Below are positions 43,119 through 51,143 of a stretch of 64,000 nt of DNA, piece by piece (position 1 is the stretch's first letter; each line of letters starts with the position of its first letter). Source of the DNA: Bradyrhizobium monzae (GTDB lineage: Bacteria; Pseudomonadota; Alphaproteobacteria; Rhizobiales; Xanthobacteraceae); the NCBI RefSeq assembly GCF_021458635.1, contig NZ_JAIRDQ010000005.1, positions 124,001-188,000 on the forward strand. The letters run 5' to 3'. The position numbers and the translations under genes were made by a program. The notes beneath the pieces were generated by a model. That model worked only from the letters and a program-made list of their open reading frames with translations, did not search any database and had not been told where the DNA came from.

Positions 43119-43397
43119 ATGAGACAAAGTCAGGCGGAGACGCGCCGCCAAAATGTCGCGAAGCGGTCGATGACCAAAGAGGCGAAGCAACTGGCCGGGC
43201 TGATTGCCGGCTTGCGCAAATCCCTTGACGGCATCCACAAGGAGCGGACGAGCACGAAGCTCTCCGGCGCCGAAATGGGGATGCTGGACGAGCGTCGCAA
43301 CAATTTGTTGCTCACCATTGCTGCCCTGGACGACCGTTTATCGGCTGTGCAGGGTCTGATCGATCTCGGACGTCCACACGTCATCCGCGTGCACTGA
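43119..43397 (+). CDS. Small helical hypothetical protein
   Basis: A 92-residue basic protein. Residues 20-80 look like two long helices with heptad character (AKQLAGLIAGLRKSLDGIHK, AEMGMLDERRNNLLLTIAAL). No family is recognised. GGGAGG lies ahead of two ATGs (43113 and 43119); the second gives better spacing. No regulatory signal was identified. Confidence 0.55.
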   Translation: MRQSQAETRRQNVAKRSMTKEAKQLAGLIAGLRKSLDGIHKERTSTKLSGAEMGMLDERRNNLLLTIAALDDRLSAVQGLIDLGRPHVIRVH

Positions 43398-43665
43398 GCG
43401 GATCGGCTCGGCATTATCGGTTCCGTCGCGGCGGCGATGGGCCGGCGCCCGGCTGACGCCTCTATCCGGGCAGGGCGGCGAACAAGCTCCCGGCAAGCAG
43501 AATCTCATTGATGATGCGGTGTATTGGCTCCGTCGCTCGGCTGGAACCGGTGCCGGCGCACAATGCTGCCGCGGACGGCACCAAATTGCCACGCTCCCGG
43601 CGAATTGCCGCCAAAGCCCGCTGCCACGAGGAGAGCGGGTGCAGGGCAGCGCAAGGGGACAAGCA

Positions 43666-43845
43666 TTGGCCTATAAAATGATCGCAGAACGCGACAATGA
43701 GAAGTACAGTTTTGCCCGTGAGAGCCGGTTGCTCATCGTGGCGAAGGCGAAGGTTTGGGCGAGCGAAGGATGGCGGGTCGTCATCACCGATCAGGACGGC
43801 AAGGCCTATGCACCGCCGGAGTTCGATCAGTTGCTGGCGGCGTGA
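43666..43845 (+). CDS. Small hypothetical protein
   Basis: A 59-residue protein, LAYKMIAERDNEKYSFARES and then RLLIVAKAKVWASEGWRVVI. This is a small alpha/beta-looking protein with a C-terminal acidic tail; no function is known. The chosen start is a TTG at 43666 behind AAGGGGAC. An ATG four codons later and a GTG at 43639 (after GAGGAGAG) are alternatives. It is followed 25 bp later by the cytochrome-like gene, which has a very similar start arrangement. Confidence 0.55.
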   Translation: MAYKMIAERDNEKYSFARESRLLIVAKAKVWASEGWRVVITDQDGKAYAPPEFDQLLAA

Positions 43846-43870
43846 TCGCGGGACGGTCCAGGGGACGGCA

Positions 43871-44248
43871 TTGAGATCGCTCATTCGACCGGGGCACGAG
43901 TTGGTCGCGCCTCTGGTGATTCTCGGGACCATGGCCGCGGCCGCGATCGTGCTGACGGCACCGCTTGCGTCCGCGCAGAATCTCGACGCCGGCAAATCGC
44001 CCGAAAAGCTGTTCGCCGACGGTTGCACTGCCTGCCATCGCAGCCCGCGGGGGCTTGCGAAAGGGCGCTACACCCTCACCCTGTCCTGGTTCCTGCAGGA
44101 CCATTATTCGGCCGGCCCCGACACCGCCAAGGCGCTCGCGGCCTATCTGGTGTCGGTCGATACGCCGCCGCCAGGTGCTCCGGCGAAGTCTGGCGCAAAG
44201 TCACCCCGATCCAAGCCGCGTCCGCCTAAGCCGGCGCAGAGCCAGTAG
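43871..44248 (+). CDS. Cytochrome c-like exported protein
   Basis: A 125-residue protein with an N-terminal signal or anchor (LVAPLVILGTMAAAAIVLTA, then PLASAQN). A single heme c site CTACH lies in FADGCTACHRSPRGL. The distal region YTLTLSWFLQDHYSAGPDTA ends in LAAYLVSVD, as in class I-like mono-heme domains. No methionine follows the heme site, so the sixth ligand is not the usual one. The tail is Pro/Lys/Ser-rich. The start is probably a TTG at 43871 after AGGGGAC; the signal would begin near there. Confidence 0.7.
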   Translation: MRSLIRPGHELVAPLVILGTMAAAAIVLTAPLASAQNLDAGKSPEKLFADGCTACHRSPRGLAKGRYTLTLSWFLQDHYSAGPDTAKALAAYLVSVDTPPPGAPAKSGAKSPRSKPRPPKPAQSQ

Positions 44249-44259
44249 TCGTCGCCCGG

Positions 44260-44829
44260 CTACCCGCGCCGAGAGGTTTGTGCGATCAGGCGGTCGTGCA
44301 CGGCGCGTAAATCGGCATTCATGCGCGTCTGTCCCGTCGTGACGAAGGACAGCCAGGCGCCGTCTGCGGCCAGACGCACGATCTGAAGCTCTGGCGCCGC
44401 ATCGGTGGCGCCGTGGCGTTTCAGGCGCGCCTTCATCCAGTCGTTCCAGAGCTTGCGCAGCGACGGATCGGTGACGACCACCATGCTCAGCGCGGCCCAG
44501 GGCGTGGCGAAGCCAAACGCCCTGCCGGTGAACACCGCGTTGACATAGGCGCGCGTAAAACTGCCGCGTGGCTTCGGATCCGCCTCGATCGCCGCGTCGA
44601 TCTCGGCATCGACGCGGGCGAGCAGATCGGCGAACAGGCCCTCGATCAGCGCCTGCTTGCTCCCGAAATGATGAAACAGCCCGCCCTTGGTGACGCCGGC
44701 CGCCGCCGCCACGGCCTGCACCGTGACGCCGGAAACGCCGTGGTCCATGGCAATCGCTGCGGCGTGGTCGAGCAGGGCGCGCCGCACCTGCTCGGGCTGC
44801 TTGGCGCGCGTATAGGCACTCGCCGGCAT
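44260..44829 (-). CDS. TetR-family regulator of SMR efflux
   Basis: A 189-residue regulator. HTH residues VQAVAAAAGVTKGGLFHHFG lie at 35-60; the C-terminal half is an AcrR/TetR-type ligand domain (AYVNAVFTGRAFGFATPWAA, LAADGAWLSFVTTGQTRM). The ATG at 44829 shares its A with the preceding SMR stop (TGATG), so the two genes are coupled. It is convergent with the cytochrome-like gene. It probably represses its own operon through the palindrome at 45202-45213. Confidence 0.9.
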   Translation of the reverse strand: MPASAYTRAKQPEQVRRALLDHAAAIAMDHGVSGVTVQAVAAAAGVTKGGLFHHFGSKQALIEGLFADLLARVDAEIDAAIEADPKPRGSFTRAYVNAVFTGRAFGFATPWAALSMVVVTDPSLRKLWNDWMKARLKRHGATDAAPELQIVRLAADGAWLSFVTTGQTRMNADLRAVHDRLIAQTSRRG

Positions 44830-45173
44830 CAATGCGCCGTCGTCTGCGAGAACAGGTTGATGACCACGACCCCGGAAACGATCAGGGCGATACCGACGAA
44901 GGCTGCGGCGTCGAGCATCTGGCGGAACATCACGAAGGAGACGGTGGCAGTCAGGATGATGCCGACCCCGCCCCAGATCGCATAGGCGATGCTCAAGGGA
45001 ATGACACGGATCGCGACCGACAGCGCGTAGAACGAGGCGACGTAGAACAGCACCATCGCCAGCGTCGGCCAGGGCCGGGTGAATTGCGCGGACTGCTGCA
45101 GGAAGGCGGACGCCGTCACCTCGAACACGATGGCGAGGGCAAGCGCGGCATAGGAGGTGAAAGCGGACGTCAT
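44829..45173 (-). CDS. SMR-family multidrug efflux protein
   Basis: A 114-residue four-helix small multidrug resistance transporter of the EmrE/SugE group. LALAIVFEVTASAFLQQSAQ carries the essential membrane glutamate in helix 1, IPLSIAYAIWGGVGIILTAT the helix 3 GG-turn, and FVGIALIVSGVVVINLFSQ helix 4. It exports quaternary ammonium or guanidinium-like compounds in exchange for protons. The ATG at 45173 is used. The gene is first in a two-gene operon with its TetR regulator. Confidence 0.92.
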   Translation of the reverse strand: MTSAFTSYAALALAIVFEVTASAFLQQSAQFTRPWPTLAMVLFYVASFYALSVAIRVIPLSIAYAIWGGVGIILTATVSFVMFRQMLDAAAFVGIALIVSGVVVINLFSQTTAH

Positions 45174-45201
45174 GGCGATCTCGAGCGTGGCGCACGAAAG
45201 A

Positions 45202-45213
45202 TACCGCGCGGTA
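45202..45213. promoter_or_regulatory. Palindromic operator of the SMR-TetR operon
   Basis: TACCGCGCGGTA is a perfect 12-bp palindrome, followed by a second GGTA half (GGTAGGTATG). It lies about 29 bp upstream of the SMR ATG, the usual place for TetR autoregulation. Confidence 0.65.
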
Positions 45214-45413
45214 GGTATGTTTACCACGCGCAACATGGCTTTTGTCGGGAGCAAGTATCACGTGTGAGTGACGAGCCTGCGACAGGGGGCTGACGACCTC
45301 AGGGGCCGAGACTGGCGCGGAAGATGCAGGCGCTGCGACCGGGACTCGGGTACGACGTTTCGTGATCCGGGCTACGCTTGCCACATCGAGTTTTTGATCC
45401 TACGGACCTCTGC

Positions 45414-46226
45414 ATGCTCGTCATCTCGATTCAAAGCCAGGTGGTTCACGGCCATGTCGGCAACAGCGCTGCCGTCCACGCCATGCAGGCGGAGGGCGTC
45501 AACGTCGCCGCAGTGCCGACGACGCTGCTGTCGAACCATCCGCGCTATCCGACCTTGCGGGGTCGCGTACTCGACGCCGAGCTCATCGCCGATCTGCTGC
45601 GAGGTGTCGAGGAGCGGGACCTTGTCGATGAGGCGGCCGTGCTCGTCACCGGCTATCTCGGCTCGCCCGACAACGCCGTCGTCATCGCCGATTTTGTCGA
45701 GCGGGCGCTGTCGCGCAATTCGAAGCTGGTTTATCTCTGCGATCCCGTCATCGGCGACGACGGCCGCGTGTATGTCGCCGACGGCATTTTGGACGTGGTG
45801 CGGCACCGCTTGTTGCCGGCCGCACATTTGATCACGCCGAACCAGTTCGAGCTCGAGCTGCTCTCCGGGGTCAAGATCGCAGACACGGACGGCCTGCGTG
45901 CTGCAGCGGCTGCAATTACGGGACAACGCCGGATCGACGTCGTTGTCACCGGCTGCACGCTCGCCGACACGTCTGTGGGGCAGGTGGAGACGATCCTGTG
46001 TGCTGACGGGCAATTATCGCGCTTTGCGACGCCGCGATTGCCGATCCGGCCCTACGGCACCGGCGATCTCCTCACCGGCCTGATCGCGGCGCACCTCGCC
46101 AAGGGCACGGCAATCGAGGCGGCGGTGCGGCTTGCAGTCGAGACCATCTTTGCCGTGCTCGTTCGCACGCAAGCCGCAGGATCGGAAGAGATGCGTCTCG
46201 TGCCCTTGCCGGCCTCAGGAAACTGA
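45414..46226 (+). CDS. pdxY: Pyridoxal kinase
   Basis: A 270-residue PfkB/ribokinase-superfamily kinase that phosphorylates pyridoxal in B6 salvage. MLVISIQSQVVHGHVGNSAA is the PdxY/PdxK start signature (SIQSQVVxGHVGN), CDPVIGDDGRVYVADGI the metal/ATP region, and RPYGTGDLLTGLIAAHLAKG the anion hole with catalytic Asp (GTGD). It is cytosolic. The ATG at 45414 fits the family start exactly. The neighbours do not suggest an operon. Confidence 0.92.
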   Translation: MLVISIQSQVVHGHVGNSAAVHAMQAEGVNVAAVPTTLLSNHPRYPTLRGRVLDAELIADLLRGVEERDLVDEAAVLVTGYLGSPDNAVVIADFVERALSRNSKLVYLCDPVIGDDGRVYVADGILDVVRHRLLPAAHLITPNQFELELLSGVKIADTDGLRAAAAAITGQRRIDVVVTGCTLADTSVGQVETILCADGQLSRFATPRLPIRPYGTGDLLTGLIAAHLAKGTAIEAAVRLAVETIFAVLVRTQAAGSEEMRLVPLPASGN

Positions 46227-46234
46227 GCGACGGC

Positions 46235-47575
46235 TCAGGTCGTTCGCTTCGCGGCGGATTGTGCCGATTTCTGCGGCTTTGCGGGGCTCTTCTGCTCCCG
46301 CGCCGCCTGGGCCTTCGGCAGCCTGGCGCGGGCCAAAGCGCGCGCCTTCTTTGGTTTGGTGTTGGCAGCTTCCTTGCGGTCGGTCGCAACGCCGCGCTTC
46401 GAGATATATTCCGCACCGTCAATCGCGCCGACATGCGGCGGATCGCGGCCGAGATAGGGCCTGCCGATGCCGAGCGCCTTGCCGTTGGTGTCAACCCACT
46501 TCCACAACACCTCGGTCGAGACCCAGCGCTGTGCGCGGTTGTCGCCCTTGGTGCTGACGATGTCGGCTGCCATGCCGTGACCGTAGCCGCCGCGAAGGCT
46601 GCCGCCGTGATAGGAGCGGTTGGAGGCGGCCTTCAGGCCACTCGCGATTTCCTGGCGATAGTCGTCACGGAATGCGCTGGTGATTCCCGGCGAGAGACCG
46701 GCAGCTTCGGCCGCGAGCAGCGTGCGAAACAGCTTCTGCTTGAAGCTCTTGTCCATACCGCCGATGACGTAATCCATCAGCGCCATCTTGGCGTGCTCAG
46801 CCGCCTTCGGATCCTTCCAGGCAAAATCCTCGTCGACGAGCTTGGTGAAGCTGCGCATCACCGTGACCTTCTTGCCCCTGCGCTTGATGGTGACGGCGCG
46901 GCGGTCCTCGACCTTGATCGAGTCTTCCTTCGGCGTGCGCTGATAGAGCGCCCAGAGATAGCGATCGATGCAGGCATCCATGACGAAGCATTCGTCGAGC
47001 ACGGCCACGGTATCGGCAGGCGGCGACGCCTTGCTTTCCGCCACGGGCCCGCTCGCGATCGCCGCGGGTGACAGAGCCTCCGACGGCACGACGTCGCCGG
47101 GATCGGCCGATGCAAGCTTGACGGTGGGCTCCGGCGCGGGCTCAGCCTCGCTCGCGACGGGGGCAGCTTCGCTGATAACGGCGGCGGCCTCGCCTGCGAC
47201 CGGAGCCGGTTCAGGTGCGATCTGTGGCGCGGGTGAGGAGGCCGCAACCATGTCAGTTGGGTCGGCCGAGGCGAGTTGCACGGCGGGAGCGGGCGTCTCG
47301 GGCGGCGGTGCTTCGACTAGTGCCACGCTCGGTGTTGCAGCCGCGGCGGCGGCGATGTCGGCGGTCAGGGCGATGCCATCATCGATCGTCGCCGCGCGCG
47401 GGATGTCGGCAAGCTCGAGATGGGTAAGATCTTTGGCGTGGGAGACGGCGGCTACATTGGCGCCGCTGTTCTCGATCAAGGCAGGCGCGTAGGCGGAGAG
47501 GGAGAGCGCCAGCCAGCCGGCCATCACGGCCGAGGGGCACGAGACCGCCACAAGAAGAGACCGCCGATCATTCAT
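46235..47575 (-). CDS. Exported peptidase M15-like (LAS-type) protein
   Basis: A 446-residue protein with an N-terminal signal or anchor (LLVAVSCPSAVMAGWLALSL). A roughly 170-residue low-complexity Ala/Pro/Glu region follows, then a catalytic domain at about residues 200-400. ITSAFRDDYRQEIASGLKAA, SYHGGSLRGGYGHGMAADIV and DPPHVGAIDG place His/Asp/His like the zinc ligands of M15 (VanY/D-Ala-D-Ala carboxypeptidase, hedgehog-like) enzymes. The C-terminus is a Lys/Arg/Ala-rich tail. It probably trims peptidoglycan. The ATG at 47575 follows GGAGGCAGGG. Confidence 0.82.
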   Translation of the reverse strand: MNDRRSLLVAVSCPSAVMAGWLALSLSAYAPALIENSGANVAAVSHAKDLTHLELADIPRAATIDDGIALTADIAAAAAATPSVALVEAPPPETPAPAVQLASADPTDMVAASSPAPQIAPEPAPVAGEAAAVISEAAPVASEAEPAPEPTVKLASADPGDVVPSEALSPAAIASGPVAESKASPPADTVAVLDECFVMDACIDRYLWALYQRTPKEDSIKVEDRRAVTIKRRGKKVTVMRSFTKLVDEDFAWKDPKAAEHAKMALMDYVIGGMDKSFKQKLFRTLLAAEAAGLSPGITSAFRDDYRQEIASGLKAASNRSYHGGSLRGGYGHGMAADIVSTKGDNRAQRWVSTEVLWKWVDTNGKALGIGRPYLGRDPPHVGAIDGAEYISKRGVATDRKEAANTKPKKARALARARLPKAQAAREQKSPAKPQKSAQSAAKRTT

Positions 47576-47875
47576 GATCCCTGCCTCCAAGGTTCGTCAG
47601 CGAACCAGATTGCACAGCCAAGCACGCGGCGCGTCAATTGTTCGGGGAACGATGTGGCGGTGCAACGGCGCAAATCCCCTCAAAACGGCTTTTCACGCGA
47701 GTGTTGCTGGAATGCAACTTTGGTTCCCGCGTGGCTTCCGGCGTCCATGGGCAGGAAAAGCAGGCAAATTCGCCTTCGTATGTCCATCAAATTGAGCTAT
47801 CCCGATTTACTCAATCTTGGATTGTGGAAGTGCATTGCTCGCGTGCCGGCAACGTCCGGTGCATCTGGGAAGGAT
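47576..47875. other. Divergent intergenic region before the Flp pilin gene
   Basis: About 300 bp between the peptidase gene (minus) and the pilin gene (plus). It has a small hairpin GGTTCG-TCAG-CGAACC near 47590-47606. No other repeat, operator or coding frame with support was seen. Promoters for both flanking genes should lie here. Confidence 0.45.
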
Positions 47876-48052
47876 ATGCTTGTGAAATTGAAACGCTCGT
47901 TGGTTGAGTTCGTGGCTGATGAATCCGGTGCCACAGCAATCGAATACGGCCTGATCGCAGCGGGCATTGCGCTCGCGATTATTGAAGTCATTTATGCACT
48001 CGGCACCAATCTCGTCGCAAAGCTGCAAGCATTGGCGACCGCTTTGAAGTAG
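47876..48052 (+). CDS. Flp/Fap-type (type IVb) pilin
   Basis: A 58-residue prepilin. A short basic leader (MLVKLKRSLVEFVADESG) is followed by ATAIEYGLIAAGIALAIIEV, the Flp hallmark with Glu at +5 and Tyr at +6, then the membrane helix and a short tail. It is cut by a TadV/CpaA peptidase and assembled into adhesive Tad pili or related fibres. No tad/cpa genes are in the window, so it is an orphan pilin. GGGAAGG precedes the ATG. Confidence 0.9.
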   Translation: MLVKLKRSLVEFVADESGATAIEYGLIAAGIALAIIEVIYALGTNLVAKLQALATALK

Positions 48053-48234
48053 GGGCCTCCTGTTTGCGATTCTTCCGCTGAAAGCGCAGCAACGGGCGAG
48101 GCGATTTGCCCAAGGCGTCCGGCGCGTTGACCAAATTGCTATGCACAGCGTGCGATATTGCGTTGCAACAACGCATATCGCAATGCAGCAAATTGGACTT
48201 ACATGTGCTCCGAACTTCTCTTTGGAGCATCACC

Positions 48235-48483
48235 ATGAACAAGAAAACTTTGTCGATCGCAGTCGCCGTCCTCACTCTCGTGGGCACGACTGCCACCTTT
48301 GCCGCCGAGCTGCCGGCCTATGAGGTCAACGGCATTCCGGCCTCGCCCATGCAGGTTCGCGTGCTCGGCGCCGCCCATGTCGAGCAGCAGGTGGCGGCGC
48401 CCGCCACCAGCGTGACGGCGCTTCAGGCCGCCGTGCTGACGCCGCGCAAGCTGAAGACTGCGACCGTGGGCTCCGCCCGCTAA
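48235..48483 (+). CDS. Small exported protein
   Basis: An 82-residue protein with signal peptide MNKKTLSIAVAVLTLVGTTA ending at FAAE. The mature 58 residues are neutral with VNGIPASPMQVRVLGAAHVE and a basic C-terminus (TPRKLKTATVGSAR). Many short rhizobial exported proteins look like this; no function is known. GGAG lies before the ATG. It is followed by a hairpin repeat at 48533 that may terminate it. Confidence 0.7.
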   Translation: MNKKTLSIAVAVLTLVGTTATFAAELPAYEVNGIPASPMQVRVLGAAHVEQQVAAPATSVTALQAAVLTPRKLKTATVGSAR

Positions 48484-48807
48484 GACCGGCATTGCGCTGG
48501 GCCGGGAGCCCGGTACCAAAACCTTCACGACGTCATGGCCGGGCTCGTCCCGGCCATTTATTTTGTCTGCGGCCGTCATGTCATCGCGGTGAATTGATCG
48601 ATCACGCCGTGGGCGCTTTTCATCTCCTATCGCGTGTTGATGCGCTGCCTGAGAATCCTTCGGCGGAAAAACTCCTCGCAACGCGCGACTTGTGTACCGG
48701 CGTTCAAAACGAGTGTGATCTCCTTAATACTTGTTTTGCAGATCGCAGCGCTTGATGCGGGCGCCGCATATTGGCGGCCAAGAATCGTTTTCATAATGGA
48801 GCCCGTC
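48484..48807. repeat. Intergenic region with a palindromic repeat
   Basis: Positions 48533-48556 hold ATGGCCGGG-CTCGT-CCCGGCCAT, a 9-bp perfect stem of the GGCCGGG type also seen near 10520. The rest (about 250 bp up to 48807) holds no supported gene. Confidence 0.6.
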
Positions 48808-48954
48808 ATGCCTGTTGCGCAAAAAGCCGTTGTTGTCGCCAATTCGCCGCGCGAATTCATCGTCCGGAATCTCGCAATGTTCGCAGCCGCCGCGCTGTTC
48901 GTGTTCGTGCTGAGCCTGACTTATGGGCTCGATCTCAGCCCCGGCTTCTTCTGA
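48808..48954 (+). CDS. Very small membrane protein
   Basis: A 48-residue peptide MPVAQKAVVVANSPREFIVR followed by one membrane helix (LAMFAAAALFVFVLSLTYGL). GGAG sits seven bases before the ATG at 48808; an ATG at 48796 is also in frame. It shares the 48921-48954 stretch with the decayed Ada-type fragment on the other strand. It could be real, but it is short and has no known family. Confidence 0.5.
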   Translation: MPVAQKAVVVANSPREFIVRNLAMFAAAALFVFVLSLTYGLDLSPGFF

Positions 48955-49270
48955 GCGATTAGACCCTCGGCACTGGTGTGCTCGCCGGCATCGAGCAGGC
49001 GCTTGGCGCGCCGGACGCGAAGCGTCTTCGCAAGCTGCTGTGGCGTCGCGCCAACATGGCGTTCGAACAGCGGCGCCAGATGGCGCGATGAGATGCCGAG
49101 CCGCGTTGCGGGCGTCACCCCGAGTCCTCGTCGAGCGCACCTTCATTGATGAGCTTCATCGCGCGCGCGATGCGCATCTGCGCGGAAGTGCTGCTGGGAT
49201 GACCGAGTCCGATTGCGGCGAGCCGCAGCTTTCGATGCGGCCTAAAGGTCGCATCGCGTGCCAGCCCTGC
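48921..49270 (-). pseudogene. Decayed Ada/AlkA-type N-terminal (zinc plus AraC HTH) fragment
   Basis: Minus-strand frame 1 (49115-49270) reads TFRPHRKLRLAAIGLGHPSS, then STSAQMRIARAMKLINEGAL and DEDSG-stop. This matches the Ada/AlkA pattern FRPCxRCRPxxxPGxPxxxGTSxxVxRALRLIxEGALD. The cysteines of the zinc site have become His and Arg. Frame 2 (48921-49118) continues RLGISSRHLAPLFERHVGAT and PQQLAKTLRVRRAKRLLDAG, the AraC-type HTH of the same proteins. A frameshift near 49118 and a lost C-terminal glycosylase or methyltransferase domain make it a pseudogene of an alkylation-damage protein. Confidence 0.7.
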
Positions 49271-49305
49271 AACCGCGCGGGTTGAGCCGACCTGCGCACT
49301 GACAT

Positions 49306-50238
49306 ATGGCTTGGGCCATGGATCAGCGAACGAGCGGCGCTGACGCTCTCACTCAAACGAACGATGCGACGCAGGCGCTTCTCGGCGTCGTTTGCGGGCT
49401 GTTGGCCGCGCTGTTCTGGGCGCTCGGCTTTGCCGGCACGCGGCACGGCCTCAAGGTCGGTTTCACGCCAGTCGATCTCCTGGTGCATCGCTACGTCTGG
49501 TCGGGCATCGCCTTCCTGCCGCTGGTGTGGCGCGCCGGCATCTCCGACCTCTGCGGCATCGGCTGGGCGAGGGGTCTTGCGCTGATGGTGCTCGGCGGCC
49601 CCGTGATGTCATTGATCTCCTACACCGGGTTCCAGTTCGTTCCGCTCGGCCATGGCAGCGTGATCCAGCCTTCGTGTGCGACGCTCGGCGGCTTGTTGCT
49701 GGCCGCTCTGTTCCTGAAGGAGCGGATCTCCGCCTCGCGCGTTGCCGGCGCGATCGTCATCGTCGGCGGGCTCGGCGTGATCGGCGCGGAATCGATCGGC
49801 CATATCGGCGTCGACGGCGTCCAGGGCGATCTGATCTTCGTGCTGACCGGCCTGATGTTCGCAGGCTTCGGCGCGCTGCTGCGGCACTGGCGCGTCTCGG
49901 CGGTGTCGGCCGCGCTCGTCATCAACGTGCTGTCGCTGCTGCTGCTGCCGATCTACATCGCGACCGTCGGTCTCGCCCACGTTGCCGCGCTCGGCGTCAC
50001 CGAGAACGCGATCCAGGCGCTGGCGCAGGGCGTGCTCGCAGGTCCTGCCGCGCTCTATCTGTTTGCCGTCTCGGTGCAGCGCCTCGGCGTTGCGCGTGCG
50101 GCCGTGTTTCCGGCCTGTGTGCCGGCGCTGACGCTGCTCACGGGATGGCTGCTGCTCGGCGAGCCGCCGACGGCGCTGCAGGCCGCCGGCCTCGTCACGG
50201 TGCTGTGCGGATTCTACCTCGCGCAAAGGCAGCGATAA
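49306..50238 (+). CDS. EamA-family transporter (DMT superfamily)
   Basis: A 310-residue inner-membrane protein with ten predicted helices in two EamA repeats: LLAALFWALGFAGTRHGLKV to about residue 155, then LIFVLTGLMFAGFGALLRHW to the end. It probably exports a metabolite or amino acid; substrates of the family are rarely known. ATGs at 49306 and 49318 are both possible and neither has a strong ribosome site. It is divergent from the Ada-type pseudogene. There is no operon partner downstream. Confidence 0.9.
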   Translation: MAWAMDQRTSGADALTQTNDATQALLGVVCGLLAALFWALGFAGTRHGLKVGFTPVDLLVHRYVWSGIAFLPLVWRAGISDLCGIGWARGLALMVLGGPVMSLISYTGFQFVPLGHGSVIQPSCATLGGLLLAALFLKERISASRVAGAIVIVGGLGVIGAESIGHIGVDGVQGDLIFVLTGLMFAGFGALLRHWRVSAVSAALVINVLSLLLLPIYIATVGLAHVAALGVTENAIQALAQGVLAGPAALYLFAVSVQRLGVARAAVFPACVPALTLLTGWLLLGEPPTALQAAGLVTVLCGFYLAQRQR

Positions 50239-50299
50239 AGCGCGCTGCGACGAACCGCTCTTTGCCGGCGGGCTGCAGGAGCCGCATCCGCCCGGAAAC

Positions 50300-50650
50300 T
50301 CATGCCTTCTTAACGAACTCCGACTTGAGGTTCATGGCGCCGATGCCGTCGATCTTGCAGGCGATGTTGTGGCCGTCGGTCGCGTCCTGGAGACGGATAT
50401 TGCGCACCTTGGTGCCGCCTTTGACGACCGACGATGAGCCCTTGACCTTGAGGTCCTTCATCACGATGACGCTGTCGCCGTCAGTGAGCACATTGCCATG
50501 GGCATCGCGCACACCTGCCTCCTGCGGTGCTTGTGCGGCCGCATCGCCCGCAGCGCTCCATTCATGGGCGCATTCCGGGCAGATCCAGAGGCCGCGATCC
50601 TGATAGGCGTGCTCCGACTGACAGTTGGGGCATTTGGTGGCGTCGGTCAT
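50300..50650 (-). CDS. yjdM: Zinc-ribbon protein YjdM (PhnA family)
   Basis: A 116-residue protein. The N-terminal zinc ribbon is KCPNCQSEHAYQDRGLWICP with ECAHEW (four Cys). The C-terminal SH3-like PhnA domain has VRDAHGNVLTDGDSVIVMKD, LKVKGSSSVVKGGTKVRNIR and CKIDGIGAMNLKSEFVKKA. It was formerly called alkylphosphonate utilisation PhnA. The role is uncertain and no phosphonate genes are nearby. It is cytosolic. An extra Ala-rich linker separates the domains. Confidence 0.92.
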   Translation of the reverse strand: MTDATKCPNCQSEHAYQDRGLWICPECAHEWSAAGDAAAQAPQEAGVRDAHGNVLTDGDSVIVMKDLKVKGSSSVVKGGTKVRNIRLQDATDGHNIACKIDGIGAMNLKSEFVKKA

Positions 50651-50694
50651 GATGGGTCTCGATCTCGGAGCTAAGCAGGGACAGTGGCGGGGCG

Positions 50695-50868
50695 TCAGCG
50701 AAACAACGCGACGAAGATCACGTAGAGCCAACCCAAGATCCCGTGGATGATCGCCCATGGGATCGAGTGGTTGTTGGTGTAGGAGATCGCGACGGCGAGC
50801 GCCGAGCCGAAGCCCACACCGTATTTCGCGCCCTCGACGCGGACGCCATAATACCGATTGCCGTTCAT
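50695..50868 (-). CDS. Small membrane protein
   Basis: A 57-residue protein MNGNRYYGVRVEGAKYGVGF with two closely spaced membrane stretches (GFGSALAVAISYTN and PWAIIHGILGWLYVIFVALF). GGGAGG lies eight bases upstream of the ATG. No family is recognised; small two-helix proteins with this start occur across Bradyrhizobium. It lies 44 bp upstream of yjdM on the same strand. Confidence 0.65.
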   Translation of the reverse strand: MNGNRYYGVRVEGAKYGVGFGSALAVAISYTNNHSIPWAIIHGILGWLYVIFVALFR

Positions 50869-51143
50869 GGTGATCCCTCCCGGAGATTGCGCTCTCGCGC
50901 AACGTTCGAGTGTACGTCGGCCTCGCCGTGCTGATCGCGCCCGGTCTGGCCGATGCGCTGGTGGACCACACCTGAGCCCGAAAGGCAATCGACCGCGCCG
51001 GGTCGCTCTTTGGGGGCGATCGCATATGGCCGCAGGGAAATCACTTTCAAATGCGACCGCTCTGCCATCCCAGGGGATCAGGACAAGCTCCGCATAAGCT
51101 GGCGTTGGGATAGAGGCAGCTACTCTGAGGGGGAGATTCGACA

